Of a stretch of DNA of 64,000 bases, positions 1 through 12,117 are shown piece by piece (positions within the stretch are counted from its first letter, which is position 1; the number at the start of each line of letters is the position of its first letter). A program made the translations under genes and the position numbers. The stretch lies in contig JNDT01002401.1 in the NCBI GenBank assembly GCA_000697055.1, positions 49,604 to 113,603 on the forward strand. Reading direction: 5' to 3'. Source of the DNA: Saksenaea vasiformis B4078 (lineage: Eukaryota > Mucoromycota > Mucoromycetes > Mucorales > Saksenaeaceae). The notes below the pieces were generated by a model. That model did not search any database and was not told where the DNA came from. It worked only from the letters and a program-made list of their open reading frames with translations.

Positions 1-1463
1 TAACATGTACTTTCGTATACCAGGCATGAATGAATTTCGTGTCAATCGAGAAGCAAGTTCATGCAAGTAAAAAGGCTTGTAAATTAGCAGGATCATACCT
101 GACTCTTTGCTAGTACAAATTCGGCTTATGAGCGGGAGACTTATTTGGAGTAGCATAAATGCTGATTCAATACCCACGCTCAAGTTTGGTTGTACAAGCA
201 TGTTCCGTTTTTCAAATAGGTTACTTTTTGGGAGATGCTATAGCGATGTTGACATAGTGCGTGTTTTCTGACTTTGGGCATCAATATGATCCCTGCATTG
301 GACTTTCAACAAACAGTAAAATTCAAAGCACGAAAAGTATTGCCGCCGCACTATTAAGGTTTGAAGATTGTGCGACAAACAACAAACATGTGCGTTACTT
401 TAAACCAAAGGGAATTTCAGAAACTATTTTCCGTTTATGTTGTTTAAAAGACGCGATAACTAGACTTTTCATAACAGCTTGTTTCCTTGTTGAATGTGGC
501 CTATTTTTTCAAAGAAGGTCTCTCTGTGTAGAGGTCAATATCTACAAAGAAATGGTGGCTACAACCATACGATCCAGAGCTAGGCTGGGTATGGACTATG
601 CTGAACCACATTCTCTTGCATCATCGCATTGCATCAATCAGTCGCATCAATGCTTCGGCCTACTTGAGGCATGTCCCTCTCCAAGGCAGTCATTATCCCA
701 CAATGACGTAGAATTATTCCAGATCAATCTTCGTTATGCTCATGTACAGCGCGGTTCAATTGACGGGGATTTTGTCTGATTTATGACATTCAATGATGCT
801 ATAAGGCTGATGATCTTGCTATTATTCCAAGGCGATCATATCTTAGAGGCGTGGAAAACCGTGCTCCATCAACATATCCATACACATGACCGACACGAGT
901 TCCCACTTTAAGGAATCGGAACACATTTGATTAATAGAAGACTTTTTGCATTCTCTTCCAGCGTCAAACAGATGTTATAGAATAGGGCAACCCTTTTTCT
1001 TGTGCCAGAAAAGGAGGTCGCTCCTTATTTTCATGTCATTGTCTTACGTTACACTGCTTTATATTACGAAGTTTAGTCTGCGTGGACGGGTACAAGTTAG
1101 AACTTTATCAGGACAAAGTTCCTGTTTGCTGCTACTTCTCCCCGACCGGCTCAATTATTATCGGAAGCGTGTGAAATACCTGACGTTTGACATTCGGTTT
1201 GTTCAGATTAAGAAATAAACGTCGGTCGAGGTTCGGGTAAGATCCAGTACATAGCGTCGTACGGACGTTACTTCCTTTTTCTCTATTTGTTACTTGCCTT
1301 GGAAAAAGGAAAACGGTGCAATTCTTGATCCAACTTTGTGGTCAAAATGTTTATTTTCGGACAACCCTCCCTAGTAATTTGAAAGCAAGTCGTGACGGTA
1401 TAAATGCCGTTGCAGTGCATTATTTTCTTTCTCCATCTCTTTCTCAAAAAACACTACGTAACA
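1..1463. other. Gene-free 5' stretch
   Basis: No convincing coding region was found. The longest open frame here (261-779, +) has no recognisable domain, a composition like translated non-coding DNA and no splice partners. A stretch near 140-165 (gacttatttggagtagcat) resembles the end motif of the repeat family found at 4.6-4.9 and 44.8-48.8 kb. Confidence 0.5.
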
Positions 1464-2887
1464 ATGACACCCCACAAGTTATGTATGATCCCTGGTGAGT
1501 TTCTTCACAAAAATGGACAGCCCAAGACTCAACCATGCTTTTCTTTTCGTAGGACCTACCGAATGCCATGAAAATGTACTCAAGGCAATGGATACACCTA
1601 CCACTTCACATCTCGATCCGGTCGAATTCATTCCTATCTTAGGCGAAGCAATTGAGATGTCCCGAACAATAATGATGACAAAGACCGGACAACCGTTCAT
1701 CGTGTCTGGTTCATGTTCTCTCGGATGGGAGATGTTGGTAAATGTTCTTGAGAAAGATGATGAAGTACTTGTCGTCAACACTGGCTACTTTGGAGACCAA
1801 GTGGCCATCTGGTAAGACATGATACATTGTTTGTGGTCTGCTGATCTCATTCTGTATCTAGTTTGGAAACGTATGGAGCCAAGATCACACATCTTCGAGC
1901 GCCCGTCGGTGAATGTCCGAGCATAGAAAGCGTGGAAAAGGCTGTATCAAAGACCAAGTACAAAATGGTGGTTGTGATCCATGTCGATACATCGTAAGCC
2001 CTTTCACATTAGTGTTCATGGCTTTGATACAGATCGATATTTAGGACCGGTGTCCGAACGGATCTAAAGCGTGTTTCCGAAGTTGTGAAGTCTATTTCTC
2101 CGAAAACACTAGTAGCTGTGGACGGCGTGTGTTCGGTTGGTGTAGAGGAACTACGGTTCGATGACTGGCAGTTGGACGTGGTGATCACGGGAGGTCAAAA
2201 AGGCTTAGCCGCTCCCCCCGGTTTATGCGTTGTGGTTGCAAGCCAATACGCAATGCAAGTTTTGAAAGACAGAAAAACGCCGGTCCTTTTGTACTATGCC
2301 AATTGGAATCATTGGTTGCCAGGTAAAAGGAATACTTAGAAGATTGGGAACAGCTCTAAGTGACAAAACAAATAGTTATGAAGGCTTATGAGGCGCGTAA
2401 GGGTGCATACTTCGCCACACCTTCCGTTCCGTTGGTTCGTGCGCTGCATGTATCTCTAAAACAAATGACAAGCCAACCGATGATGGAGAGATTTGATAAA
2501 CACCAAAAGGTGGCATCGGCTTTTAGAGAAACGATCAAGTCGATGGGTTTGAAGTTGATGGCTCAGCCGGAAGAGCTTGCTGCCAACAGTGTAACAACTG
2601 CATGGTTGCCTGAGAACATCGATGCCATGCAGTTTGTTGGTGCTGTGGCCCGTAGGGGCGTAGCGATCGCTCCAGGTGTCCACCGTGAATGCGGCCCAAG
2701 GTATTTCAGAGTAGGGTAAGTCCACACAAAACATCACTTTGGTCGAGTCAAAATAATATTCCCTTTTTCCCCTGGTATTTTTAGACACATGGGCGTTTCC
2801 GTGATGGAAAGTCACCGTAAACATATAGAAATTTTATCAGCAGCTCTTGCAGAAGCATTTACGGATTTGGGTCACCGTATAGAATAA
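1464..2887 (+). CDS. AGX1: Alanine-glyoxylate / serine-pyruvate type aminotransferase (class V, PLP)
   Basis: Six exons: 1464-1494, 1553-1811, 1862-1993, 2045-2322, 2376-2715, 2785-2887. Together they give 380 codons plus stop with consistent phases. The product resembles the AGXT/Agx1 family, which transaminates glyoxylate to glycine with alanine or serine as donor. Visible signatures are the N-terminal MIPGGPTE start, SGSCSLGWEM in the cofactor-binding part, HVDTSTG, and TGGQKGLAAPPG, whose lysine (about residue 193) should form the PLP Schiff base. NHWLP/YEARKGAYFATP is typical of the middle of the family. Length is close to yeast Agx1 (about 385 aa). The C-terminus is not a PTS1 peroxisomal signal, so cytosolic or mitochondrial location is more likely (inference). 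The start ATG lies on a 31-nt exon that supplies the conserved PG. Confidence 0.93.
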
Positions 2888-2960
2888 AGAAATACAAGAA
2901 TGGATTGAAACCGGACATCATTCTACAATATCTCTTCACTTTGTGCAACACGAAGAAAAA

Positions 2961-3254
2961 ATGTTCAACTCGGAAACGTCTTTCTTTATGACAACGGAGT
3001 TGGAATTAGCTGCTATTCACCCCCTTTTCTTCTGTTCTTACATTGCAAACGCCATGGACATTGGACAATTAGACACTGTTTATAACGATCAACCTAAAGC
3101 GAATCCTTGCTGTCCTAAGGACGACCCTACTCTCTATGGTGTTGGTGATTACGATGAAAGCATCCCATGCAACCCAACTGAACAACCGGCGCCGACGGTG
3201 ACGAAGCCAGCCACGACCACAACAAATGAAAATACCAAACAAAAGGAAGCCTAA
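2961..3254 (+). CDS. Small hypothetical protein
   Basis: An open frame of 97 codons starts at ATG 2961, only 73 nt after the aminotransferase stop; a second in-frame ATG lies at 2988. The N-terminal part has a short hydrophobic stretch (HPLFFCSYIANA). The middle is rich in Asp/Pro with cysteines (NPCCPKDDPTLYGVGDYD), and the C-terminal tail is Thr/Pro-rich. It could be a small secreted or membrane-anchored protein, or a part of the aminotransferase 3' UTR that happens to be open. No family was recognised. Confidence 0.35.
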   Translation: MFNSETSFFMTTELELAAIHPLFFCSYIANAMDIGQLDTVYNDQPKANPCCPKDDPTLYGVGDYDESIPCNPTEQPAPTVTKPATTTTNENTKQKEA

Positions 3255-3672
3255 GTAGCTTCGTTTTTATATTTGATTCATACCACCCTACTTATTTGTG
3301 AATACTCTATTGCTTTTGTTTGATTCATGTACACTTGACTAGTTTTTTCGTTGTGGGGAAATACAATACAGGTGTGAATGACACGAAATCCAAAGGCGAA
3401 TTTGTTATACATGACGTTTACGTATTCCTTGCGCTAGATATCAAAAAACTTTTGACATAAGCAGTTGCATGAGAAATATGTTTTATGCTTCACCCTTCTT
3501 GCCTGAACGTGGGTTGAAAGGACGTAGCTAGAAGGCTTCAGTGATCTAGGTAATCCAGCACGAAGTGTAATCTACAATCTGTGTACGTATTGTACATGAC
3601 AGCAAGCACCAGTAAAGATATGAACAAATCATAATAGCGACACATCAAAAAATTATTTTATTCTCTTTGTTA
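3255..3672. other. Intergenic, AT-rich
   Basis: No coding region or RNA gene was seen. It lies between the 3' ends of a plus-strand and a minus-strand unit, so it probably holds two 3' UTRs. Confidence 0.5.
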
Positions 3673-4150
3673 TCATTTTTCAAAAACGCCGATCGAAGAC
3701 GTGTTCCTCTTGTATTCTGATGGATAATCTTCCCTAAGCAAGCAATCCTGCAAAGGCGAAAAATACTTACTCAGAACAACATTGCCAATTTCTTCCATTT
3801 TCATCATCGACAACACTTCTGCATCGACCTCTGTTTCGTCATCGATCGCCGCAACAGCTTTGGCAACGGGGTCGCTGTCAACGGTGTTGTCATCGGCAAT
3901 TTATTTTTCGATCTCCGATATGATCTTGTCCGGATTGTAGGGCGTCTCTTACTTCTCTAAATCCTACGAAAAGCTGCCAACGCAACAGCAACTAACCGCA
4001 GTTAGATTTTCTTACAAATAGCGCGATCCGATCGTTGATGGGTGGCGTCATGTAACACGGTCCGACGAATTTCGCTTCACAGCACGCCGTTGTAAGGTTA
4101 GCAGCGGTTACGCCGTCAGAAGAAAAGGCGACAGCTTCCAGCGACGTCAT
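3673..4150 (-). pseudogene. Decayed small gene of unknown function
   Basis: On the minus strand an ATG at 4150 opens a coding-like stretch (MTSLEAVAFSSDGVTAANL, then FVGPCYMTPPINDRIALF). It is followed by a GTAAGA..GGCAG pair that looks like a 42-nt intron. Further on, a second frame reads ETPYNPDKIISEIEK, then DDNTVDSDPVAKAVAAIDDE, and ends in IGVFEK-stop at 3673. That second frame holds two TAA codons (one before ETPYN, one after SEIEK), and the putative intron does not join the two frames. The even acidic composition and clean stop suggest a once-functional gene. No family was recognised. A functional gene with unseen introns cannot be excluded. Confidence 0.4.
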
Positions 4151-4619
4151 TTAGCGAGAAAGTAAAAGCTTGGCTGGGATGGTAGTGATGCCGCGGGGTT
4201 GTTTCTGGGCTGGCGGTCTAGAGCTGCTTGTCGTCATGCATGGAAAGACCGATCAAAGGTCTATATCGTGCTTGCACAAGCATCTTCCTTCCATGGTTAA
4301 GATACATAGGAAGAGGACAAAGAGTCCATTTTCTAGGAAGACAGTGCAACGTATCGTACTAGAAAGGGAAACGCAAGATAAAAAAAAATATATCGCGGAA
4401 GATCCGTTGAATGAAGTAGACGGCGGAAAGCCCAGACCGCTACCCAATCGACTATCTGCGGGGTGCCTTAAAGGAGCGTAACGCCGATTGAAGACATCAC
4501 ATCCGCAACTCCGTGCAACTTATTGCGGTACTGCAGAAGAATGGCCTAGGTTCGCCAGGGGATTGTTGGATCACCTTGGTGTGGGAATGCCTCAGAGAAC
4601 CAGGTGCATCATACTCGTT
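4151..4619. other. Intergenic
   Basis: A 103-codon open frame (4170-4481, +) has no domain and basic, irregular composition; it is not called. A stretch near 4480-4500 (cgccgattgaagac) nearly repeats the end of the decayed gene at about 3688-3700. Confidence 0.4.
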
Positions 4620-4875
4620 ACTGATACTTTTTGCATTTCTTAATACAGAATGAATACTGGATTTGGAATAAATATTTGCATCAAATAAATATCACATTAC
4701 CTTCAAGTTGAATAAATTTAGCGCTGGAAAGTGATGCGTCTTTGCGGTGAGAAGTGGTTTATTTTGCGTCAATCCAAGGAATAGTTTGCACTCTGGGCAA
4801 TCAATTATTTCCTTAGCGCAAACTCGGTTCTTCATGGACGCATAGTTTATTTAGAGTAGCGTAAAAAGTTGTTCA
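4620..4875 (-). repeat. Transposon-derived repeat, short copy
   Basis: The minus strand of this stretch matches two parts of the repeat at 44.81-45.62 kb (+). One is the end motif aaataaactatgcgtccatg; the other is a coding-like stretch reading FLGLTQNKPLL and NLFNLKVM. In the 45-kb copy the same words read LTQNKPLL and NLFNLNVM, so this is a diverged member of one dispersed family. Here the two parts are adjacent, whereas at 45 kb they are about 620 bp apart. The frame contains a stop, so it is not a gene now. Confidence 0.75.
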
Positions 4876-4979
4876 ATAAACAATAAATCTACACTTGTTC
4901 CCATGTTTTCTTAAATTTTCAAGAATTTTCATTGAGCCACTCCAGAGAGAAGAGCAACTGTATTTATTCTGTTTCCTTT

Positions 4980-6297
4980 TTACAAGGTGTGGCGGACGCT
5001 CCAAACACGGATGACATTATCAGAGTGACCGGAAAATAGAGTATTTCCATCAGCAGACCATGCCAATGACAAACAATCTGGCTCCTGGCGCTTTGTCGAC
5101 AACGGGAATTCTGGTTTCAATGTATCGATAAGTTCCTTTGATTCGAGATCCCAGATCTTGATGCTGGATCCAATGGCAGCACAAAGCCAGTAATGGCAGG
5201 GAGAGAAGCACAAATTGTGGATGATGCCATTAGCTTCAAGAGAGTACAGGTGCTTGGCATCTTTCAGGTCCCATAACATGACGGAGCCGTCTTTGCCACC
5301 AGATGCACAGAGAGAACCATCAGGAGAAATCGTGATCGTTTGGACATAGCCATTGTGTCCAATAAAATTGGCTCGCAGTTTCATCTTGCCGAGCTCCCAC
5401 ACCTATCCAACCAGTTTAAGATATACGAATATTCCCCAAAAAAGAAAATTTACCTTGACCAGCTTATCCCAGCCAGCAGAAACAATCAGGGGATCGGCGG
5501 GATTAGGCGAGAAACGCACACAAGAAACCCAATCGGAATGACCACCTTCAGTGAGGCTATATTTGCATTCACCCAAGGTGTTCCACAACTTAATCGATTT
5601 GTCACGTGATCCCGAGACAATTTGACGATTATCGGCAGAAAAAGCGACGGATAAAACATCATTTTCGTGACCTACAAATCGACGCGTAGTGGTTCCTGTG
5701 TTCAAGTCCCATAATCTAAGCGTCTTGTCCCAAGATGCTGACAGCACAAATTGGCCGTCCGAAGATATCGCCAGGTCTTGAACGAAATGGTTATGGCCCA
5801 AAAGAGATTTACGAGGAACACCATAGTTAATTTCATCCCTGCAAGGAGGGCAATCGTGAGCAATTTTTCTTTTCAGAAAAATGGCATTCACCTCAACTAT
5901 GAGGTGCTCAACCATCTCTTTTTGAAACCAAAAAGCTAAAAGAAAAGAAAAAAAAATTTTACCTTGATGGTCAAGGTATTAGTCAACACGATTCAGAACT
6001 ACTTCATTCTCAAACCTGACTAAAGTCCAGACGATCAACGATTTATCTATTGCAATCATGAGTAACACTGCTTCTGATGTTTCCCTTCGACATACCGCGT
6101 GAAGCCGAAACAAGAGTATCGGGTGCTTCAGAAGAAGTGACGATGGCAGTAACTTTGAAAGCATCATTTAGATTCTACTACGCATTGGTTGCCCTAAATT
6201 ACCCCATCCACCGTGTCCTAACATTATATCAGTAAAACGTCATACCATAAGCGTGCAAATCCATTTATTTACCTGTCAATTGTCCTCGGAAATCCAT
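4980..6297 (-). CDS. RACK1: RACK1-type WD40 scaffold protein (Gbeta-like, Cpc2/Asc1)
   Basis: Six exons on the minus strand: 6273-6297, 6203-6217, 6096-6152, 6016-6046, 5454-5838, 4980-5402. Total is 311 codons plus stop, the normal RACK1 length. The first exons give [18 protein letters not shown], the expected N-terminus. The seven WD blades follow, with near-identical family blocks: [70 protein letters not shown] and [18 protein letters not shown]1 sits on the 40S ribosome head and links translation with kinase and G-protein signalling. Four introns are 49-55 nt; the fourth (5839-6015) is 177 nt and carries two hairpins (see findings). Confidence 0.97.
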
Positions 6298-7642
6298 GGA
6301 GTAAGTATGTTTGAAATAAGCAGTAATGAAGCGAGAGGGACGAAAAGTTTTCAGTCTACAGTAATCATACACTTCATTTTGCACCCAAAGCTTTCGGTGT
6401 TTGAACGAGAAATTAGGCGTGTGGCTTTGATGACGTTCTTCCTCAACTTGAGTTCAAATTGAATTGACGAGTTGGGTAGGAACCGCGTCGTGGATGGGAC
6501 CTGAGTCATGATCGGATAAGTTGATTTAGTACAGAGAATTGAGACCTCACAGTTTTCACAATAAGGTTAGCAATAAACTGCGCCTTTCGAACATGGTAGA
6601 CTGCAAGGAACTGTCAACTAGCCTCCCGGTTGAACGCTGGAAGAGGTTCATAAGAACTATTCTCAAATATGTGAAATAGTACTGACGACATTTACTTATC
6701 TATAAAGGCTGTTTCTATGGACAACCGGACAGGCGATTTGTTCCGAACTAAGGCTGTTTATTTTCACACGACTGCCGGCGTGTTAAAGTTTAACTAAAAT
6801 ATATAAAACGTAAGAATGAAAAATGACGCTGCAACGAGCTTAAGGCTGACCTGCAACATGGTGGCTCTGATATCCATTTCCTTCCACATGGTGCTAGAAA
6901 GCGTAGCGCATTGATTATATGAAACGAGATGTGTGACATTCTCATAGCATGATACTCTTACACCGTAGCCGTAAACGGATCAATATACGTTGTAAATGGT
7001 AAAACCTATTACCTTTTGTCTTTGTAATAGTTGCTTCTTGTGAAACGACATGTGAGTCTTATCACTATTTATTAAAGTATAAAAATGAAGCAGAAGAAAA
7101 GAAGCTTGGTTCTGATTGTCAAATTAAGATGGTAAATGGAACACTTCTATGTTACTATGATCTTTTCTCTTTGTTTTCCCAATGCGGGCTATGCAGATCC
7201 TTTTCATTTCGGATAAATATTTTAAGGACCAATCTTTTTCGTTTGGGTGATGACAAATGATCACCAGTGACGCCAACGTCCTTTGCATCTTTGGATCATT
7301 TCTCTGCTGAGTTGCAAATAAAATGAGATTGGGTCTAGCGTGGATTAGTGAAATGATAATAAGGGTGGTGACACTGCATGCATATTCTGCCCAGCAGCGG
7401 ACCTAGGTATGGACCAATGGTAGGCCGACCTTGCTATTGTGCAGAACAAATACCTTGCCGGGTAAACAATTTACAGAACTTCCTCCGGATTAACAACATG
7501 GCGCCGGTGCGCAGATGAGAATGTAGTGGACCTGGATCACATGAATTCAATGATTTGAGTTTAATAACTAAAAGACCAATCTTTTGTTTGTTTTTTTTCT
7601 TTCTTCTCTCTACACTTCTTCTCTTCTGCTCATGCCCTCATC
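6298..7642. other. Shared upstream region of divergent genes
   Basis: About 1.3 kb between the RACK1 start (-) and the PH-protein start (+). No coding region was recognised. The part next to 7643 is a pyrimidine-rich tract (about 7580-7625) typical of fungal promoters and 5' UTRs. Confidence 0.5.
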
Positions 7643-9337
7643 ATGGCACAAACGCTAACGGATACGTTCGAGCATGATATGATTTCTTCAGGTAAACTGA
7701 AGTCAATGATTACCGTCGTGTGGCAGATGCTAAAAATTCCATGTAGCTGACATCCCATCTATCTTGCTATCGAATTTATCACTTGGACACTGCATACCTG
7801 TCTTTGAAAAGAAGAGTATCGACATACCAAAGTTCCTAGCCATGTCCGAACCTATCGACTTTGCGAATCTCGGCATATCCGATCCTGGTGATTGTCATCG
7901 ACTCGCCTCTTTCGTTCGAACAGTTCATACTCGTCTCGGATACTCCTACGCGACCTATTCGGCGTCCATGCTTTCACTTTCTACCACGCTCAGTTCACCA
8001 TCTGCAGGTTTATCCACGCCGCTAGACAGCTGCCTCACATGCGAACCGGAATTGTTCCTGGAAAGCGACGATCATGAGGCCGGTCAACAATTTCTCATGC
8101 GTGTTGTAGATGCTGCGTTGCCGTGGCTTACAGTACAACATCAACAACAACAACAACATTTGTCCTCCTTACCACCCGTCGTAGCTCCGCCTTTTTCCAA
8201 ATCTGACTTAATGACGGGTACCCCGCTTGCAACACAGACACCGACTACGCCCACTTTCAAGGGCAAGCGTTCATTAAGAGATTCCACAATTTCTTCCATC
8301 AGTGGCAGCACGACAATTATCGGTGGAGATTCCAGCGCACCATCTCCACCACCTCCCTATGAGCCACCTTCCTCGCCCACCCGGCGGCTCCGATCCCCAC
8401 GCAAGACGCCCCGTCCTACATCTTTACCAGCTTGTCTATGTCCGCCGTCATTATCATCAACATCTGCCACATCCGTACCACCACCTCCGTGCATTCCAGG
8501 AGATGCAAATCATCTGCGCCCCCCGCCGTCACCTGCAGCTTCGCCAACAGGAGAAAACCACGACTCGGTCATGCTGAAGCGATGGGAACGATGTAAATCC
8601 ATGGTGCTGCCACGTGAAGAAGAAGGAAGAGAGGAATTACCGCCTTATAAATGTACGGTATTCAAAATGGGTTACATTCATATGAAACGCGAGATGGATG
8701 GCCCTGGCATCAGAAGTCGATGGCGATACTGGAGGTAGGAAAAAAAACATTTACCCATCATCTAGTACAACCACTTTAAGCTATCTATCAGTATACTAAC
8801 AAACAAGCTTAATCTTGTTCCTTTAGGAAAGTCTACGCTGAGCTTTGGGGAACTGTCCTACGTATCTATCGGGTCGCACCAAAAGACACAGAGAATCATT
8901 ATTTACCCCGCTTACCATTCTTTCATCGCTGGCGCCGACAGTACTGTACTCCGATTGCGACGATCTCTCTTGGCGGAGCCGAAGCAAGCCGGGCACTTGA
9001 TTATTTCAAGCGACCAAATGCACTCCGGCTGACGACATCGGAAGGTCATCAAATGCTTATCCGACTACCGACCCATATCGAGATGGTTTCATGGGTTGAA
9101 CACCTGCAAGCAGGTAAGGATTAAAAAAATTTTTGCACCTCAATCGACAGTAGTTTCACACTAAACGGGGTTTGTGTAGCCATCAATATATCCTTGGACC
9201 TCGAATATCGTCCAATGCCAAGATTCATCACTTTACCAGTTCGTGGTTTGAATGGACCCATCTTGACCGCCCGAGCCATTGAACTGGAACGGGCGCGTGA
9301 CCAGCGTCGAAGAGAGCAGGGCGAATCTCTTCTATAA
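7643..9337 (+). CDS. PH-domain protein, proline/serine-rich
   Basis: Four exons: 7643-7691, 7747-8734, 8827-9113, 9180-9337; 493 codons plus stop with matching phases. The N-terminal third (to about residue 150) is a folded-looking segment of unknown type (CHRLASFVRTVHTRLGYSYA). It is followed by poly-Gln and a long Pro/Ser/Thr-rich linker containing RRLRSPRKTPRP. From about residue 322 to 430 there is a pleckstrin-homology-like domain: FKMGYIHMKRE, then WRYWRKVYAELWGTVLRIYR, and the closing helix MVSWVEHLQAA. This suggests membrane phosphoinositide or protein binding, possibly a signalling adaptor. No orthologue name is recognised. The short first exon starts at the only upstream ATG that splices in frame. 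Confidence 0.85.
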
Positions 9338-9989
9338 TAGACTGACAGCTACGAACAGAAAAGTGCTGTAACCACTGTAAATAGTAACAAATCAACTTTG
9401 CCGCTGTGTATACATACATCCTCCGTTATTAAATTTCATGCTTTTTTAACCTATTTTGATTGCTATGCATTTACAAACAGAGCTAATATGTTTATGAAAA
9501 CGCTTCCGAAATTCTTGTTTTTTTTTCCTTTTTCTTTGCAAACAAATGCTAACATCGAAAGTTAAAAAGGAAAACACTCCTTTTCCAGCTTGCACTGCTA
9601 GAGAAAAAAGATAGCGATCATGAATGCATAATGCAATCAACCGCTTCGATTTTGTCCTTACAGAGCAGATAATGATTAAATCGATAGATGGTGATGATCG
9701 ACTGACAGCTTGAAAATGCAAATGCAACGATCAGATGGATCTTTTTAGCCCCTGAAGACACGCATCAAACTTCCAGAGTCCTCCCTCACCATTGCCTATC
9801 CTTTCTTGTCTGGGATTTTCAAACAACATCATCAATTTTTCCGGTTAGACTTAATATAAACAAGTTTATCTTTGCTTCATGGAGTACCCAATGTGAGACA
9901 CAAACAAGCATTGTTCCCAAAATGTCAAAAGGAGTCCTTTTTGACATCCGCAGAAATATCTGGATCGTTTAACTAGTATTCTGCATACC
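9338..9989. other. Intergenic
   Basis: Contains the 3' end of the PH gene (AT-rich after 9337). No supported gene is present on either strand. Confidence 0.5.
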
Positions 9990-10259
9990 TCAATCTTCGT
10001 ATCCGGACATTGAATTTCTTTTCAAATCTTCATACAAAATGCAGCGATTTTCTTCAAGACTTTCAAAAGAAGGAGGTCCCTGGTAATCCACGTGAACAAA
10101 ATGCACAACCATGAAATTGGTCGAGAGAGTACCCGATCTTTTGACCCTCAAGAACCGGTGGACCATCTGACTTTTGACGCCATACTCAACGTATACCCAT
10201 TGACATAACTCCTTTGCTGACTTCTTCTTTTTCGCATTGTCACTTATCTTTTTTTGCAC
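9990..10259 (-). CDS. Possible coding fragment, unknown
   Basis: A minus-strand open frame of about 80 residues (CQWVYVEYGVKSQMVHRFLR, then NFMVVHFVHVDYQGPPSF, ending in SGYED-stop) has a protein-like alternation of hydrophobic and charged residues. There is no clear start or splice partner upstream. It may be the last exon of an unrecognised gene, a remnant, or chance. No function is proposed. Confidence 0.25.
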   Translation of the reverse strand: MQKKISDNAKKKKSAKELCQWVYVEYGVKSQMVHRFLRVKRSGTLSTNFMVVHFVHVDYQGPPSFESLEENRCILYEDLKRNSMSGYED

Positions 10260-11143
10260 GTACTACTGTTTTTTCGCTTACAGTCCTTTCTCTTATAATC
10301 TCAGATTGGGGTCAAAGGCAAAGGAGCCAAATAATGAAGCAAAATGGTGATCATAGAGATATGAATGTCAATCGGACAAACTGCGTATAGCTATCGGAAT
10401 GGGACGGAGATTACTTCTCTGGAACAAACCCAATTATCTGACAGGTACAGAGCCTCATGCTATACCCAAAGAGAGCAGACGATAGATGCTATGCGTAGGG
10501 GAGAAGCGAGAAATCTTGTAGGAGGAGGCTTTTCCTGCTCAATATACTGCGAAGAAATAAAAAAAGAGAATGGACCGATTGGGCCAATCATATCAGAATC
10601 ATATGGAATAGGAAGCGGGGTCATCTTCTTGACATAGACACTACATTCATTACAAGAAAAAAAAAAGGGAAGCGTTGCAAAAGGATGAGCACCTGGTAAC
10701 TAGAGCGTTGGCTGCAGCGACACATGTATCTCTATTCATGCATACACAGACGTCACCTCGATGCTGGCAATTATATCAAGCGATAGATCAATTCTCTTTT
10801 CTTAGGCGCTTTTCCATAAATGAAAGAAGATATTGCGTAGACAGATTGATGCAAGACACTACTGTTAATGGGAATACCTAGCTGTCATGGGCGCGACTTC
10901 AAACAAGTTCACTATTAGCAAACTGTGACTTCTGTGTTACCCCAAGGCATGCATCCGTTGGTTTGTGCAGGATCAATGTGATGTGTAAGCCATGCGACCT
11001 GCGTAATAACCCCAACCCGACTGTTTGTGGTGTGATTGATCGTCGCAATTGCTTCGCAGCGTTTTAGTGTTTGTGTAACAATTAATACTGCAACAGCCGG
11101 CAGACCTGCCAGTCCGATGCATTATACAATGTACAAGTCGTGA
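10260..11143. other. Intergenic
   Basis: Two plus-strand open frames (10365-10637 and 10675-10881) lack recognisable domains and splice context and are not called. The 3' UTR of the START-domain gene lies at the right edge. Confidence 0.45.
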
Positions 11144-12117
11144 TTATATCATTTCTAAATCGTTGACATCCTCAGCATCATCGGATTCTTGCTCCGCTGC
11201 CATAGGATACTTTTCTTGATACTCTAAGCATCTCTTTTCCAATGTATCGATAAAACCAGGTACACCTGTTTTTGCTGCCCAATTGACAACAGCAGAAGGG
11301 ATATTGCCCTACGAGAACAAAATGAGTAACCCCCAAGTGTCAAAATAAATCTGGTCTCTGCACCCGCCCAAATCATGATAAACCACGACAATTATATTCT
11401 TCTCTTTCGTTACCTTTGGATCATCATAATAATCCATCAAAAGACGACAGCCTTCTCCGGATTCATCGGTAGTGAGACACATGTTCTGAAAATAAGAGTC
11501 GATCCGGATCACGCCTTTGCTTTCGGGATAATTCATCGCCGCTGAGACAGATTCCGCCAGAATGACTTCATAACGTTTTCCCTGATGTCGCACCGCCTTC
11601 CGAAGCGTTCTATAGACATAGTCGCGATTACTCAGCGGCCAGGGGTACCGTAGTTCGTAGTGATGACAAATGTCATAAGCATCGTGAATGGCAATGGCTT
11701 CGTACGATAACATGTACTTGTCCCATGTCTTGCGATACTCGAAGTCGAGATAAACATTGGCTAGCACTTCCGGTTTAATATTGCGCCAACCACCCAGTAC
11801 TCGGTATTCGTACAGAGCCGGATTTTTTGTTAAGGCGTGCCGACGATACACTGTCCAACCACCATGTTGAACGTAGAATTCCCATCCCTCCAACAAAGCT
11901 GATTCATTGTCAAATTCCAAAACGTAATGCCGGACGTGTTGCATTGCTGGCTTACGCAAAACCGTAGAGCCCTATTTTCTTCTTTTTTTTTTCTTTCCCC
12001 TTGCCTTCCTTTTTTCTTGTCCACTGTGGCAACCCGTTTCGGCCATGCAACGCTGTTGTCCAATGAAAAACGCGGAACATAGTAATCCACCTGACACCGG
12101 AAAAAATAATAGTCCAT
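11144..12117 (-). CDS. START-domain lipid-transfer protein (PC-TP/STARD2-like)
   Basis: Core exons on the minus strand are 11414-11971 and 11144-11308, joined in phase 0 by a GTAACG..GTAG intron. The product matches the phosphatidylcholine transfer protein layout. It begins GWEFYVQHGGWTVYRR, then LYEYRVLGGW, VYLDFEYRKTWDKY, YPWPLSNRDYVY and GVIRIDSYFQ, and closes with the C-terminal helix GNIPSAVVNWAAKTGVPGF. The tail is acidic (ESDDAEDVNDLEMI). START domains bind one lipid in a hydrophobic cavity and shuttle it between membranes. The 5' end is uncertain. The model with a short first exon at 12091-12117 (MDYYFFRCQ) keeps phase and gives 249 aa. An alternative upstream ATG would add a hydrophobic segment (LLFFPVSGGLLCSAFFI). 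Confidence 0.88.

Noticed and set aside
261..779. 172-codon open frame
   Set aside because: No domain and an erratic composition with many Cys/His; starts outside any ATG-led context and lacks splice partners.
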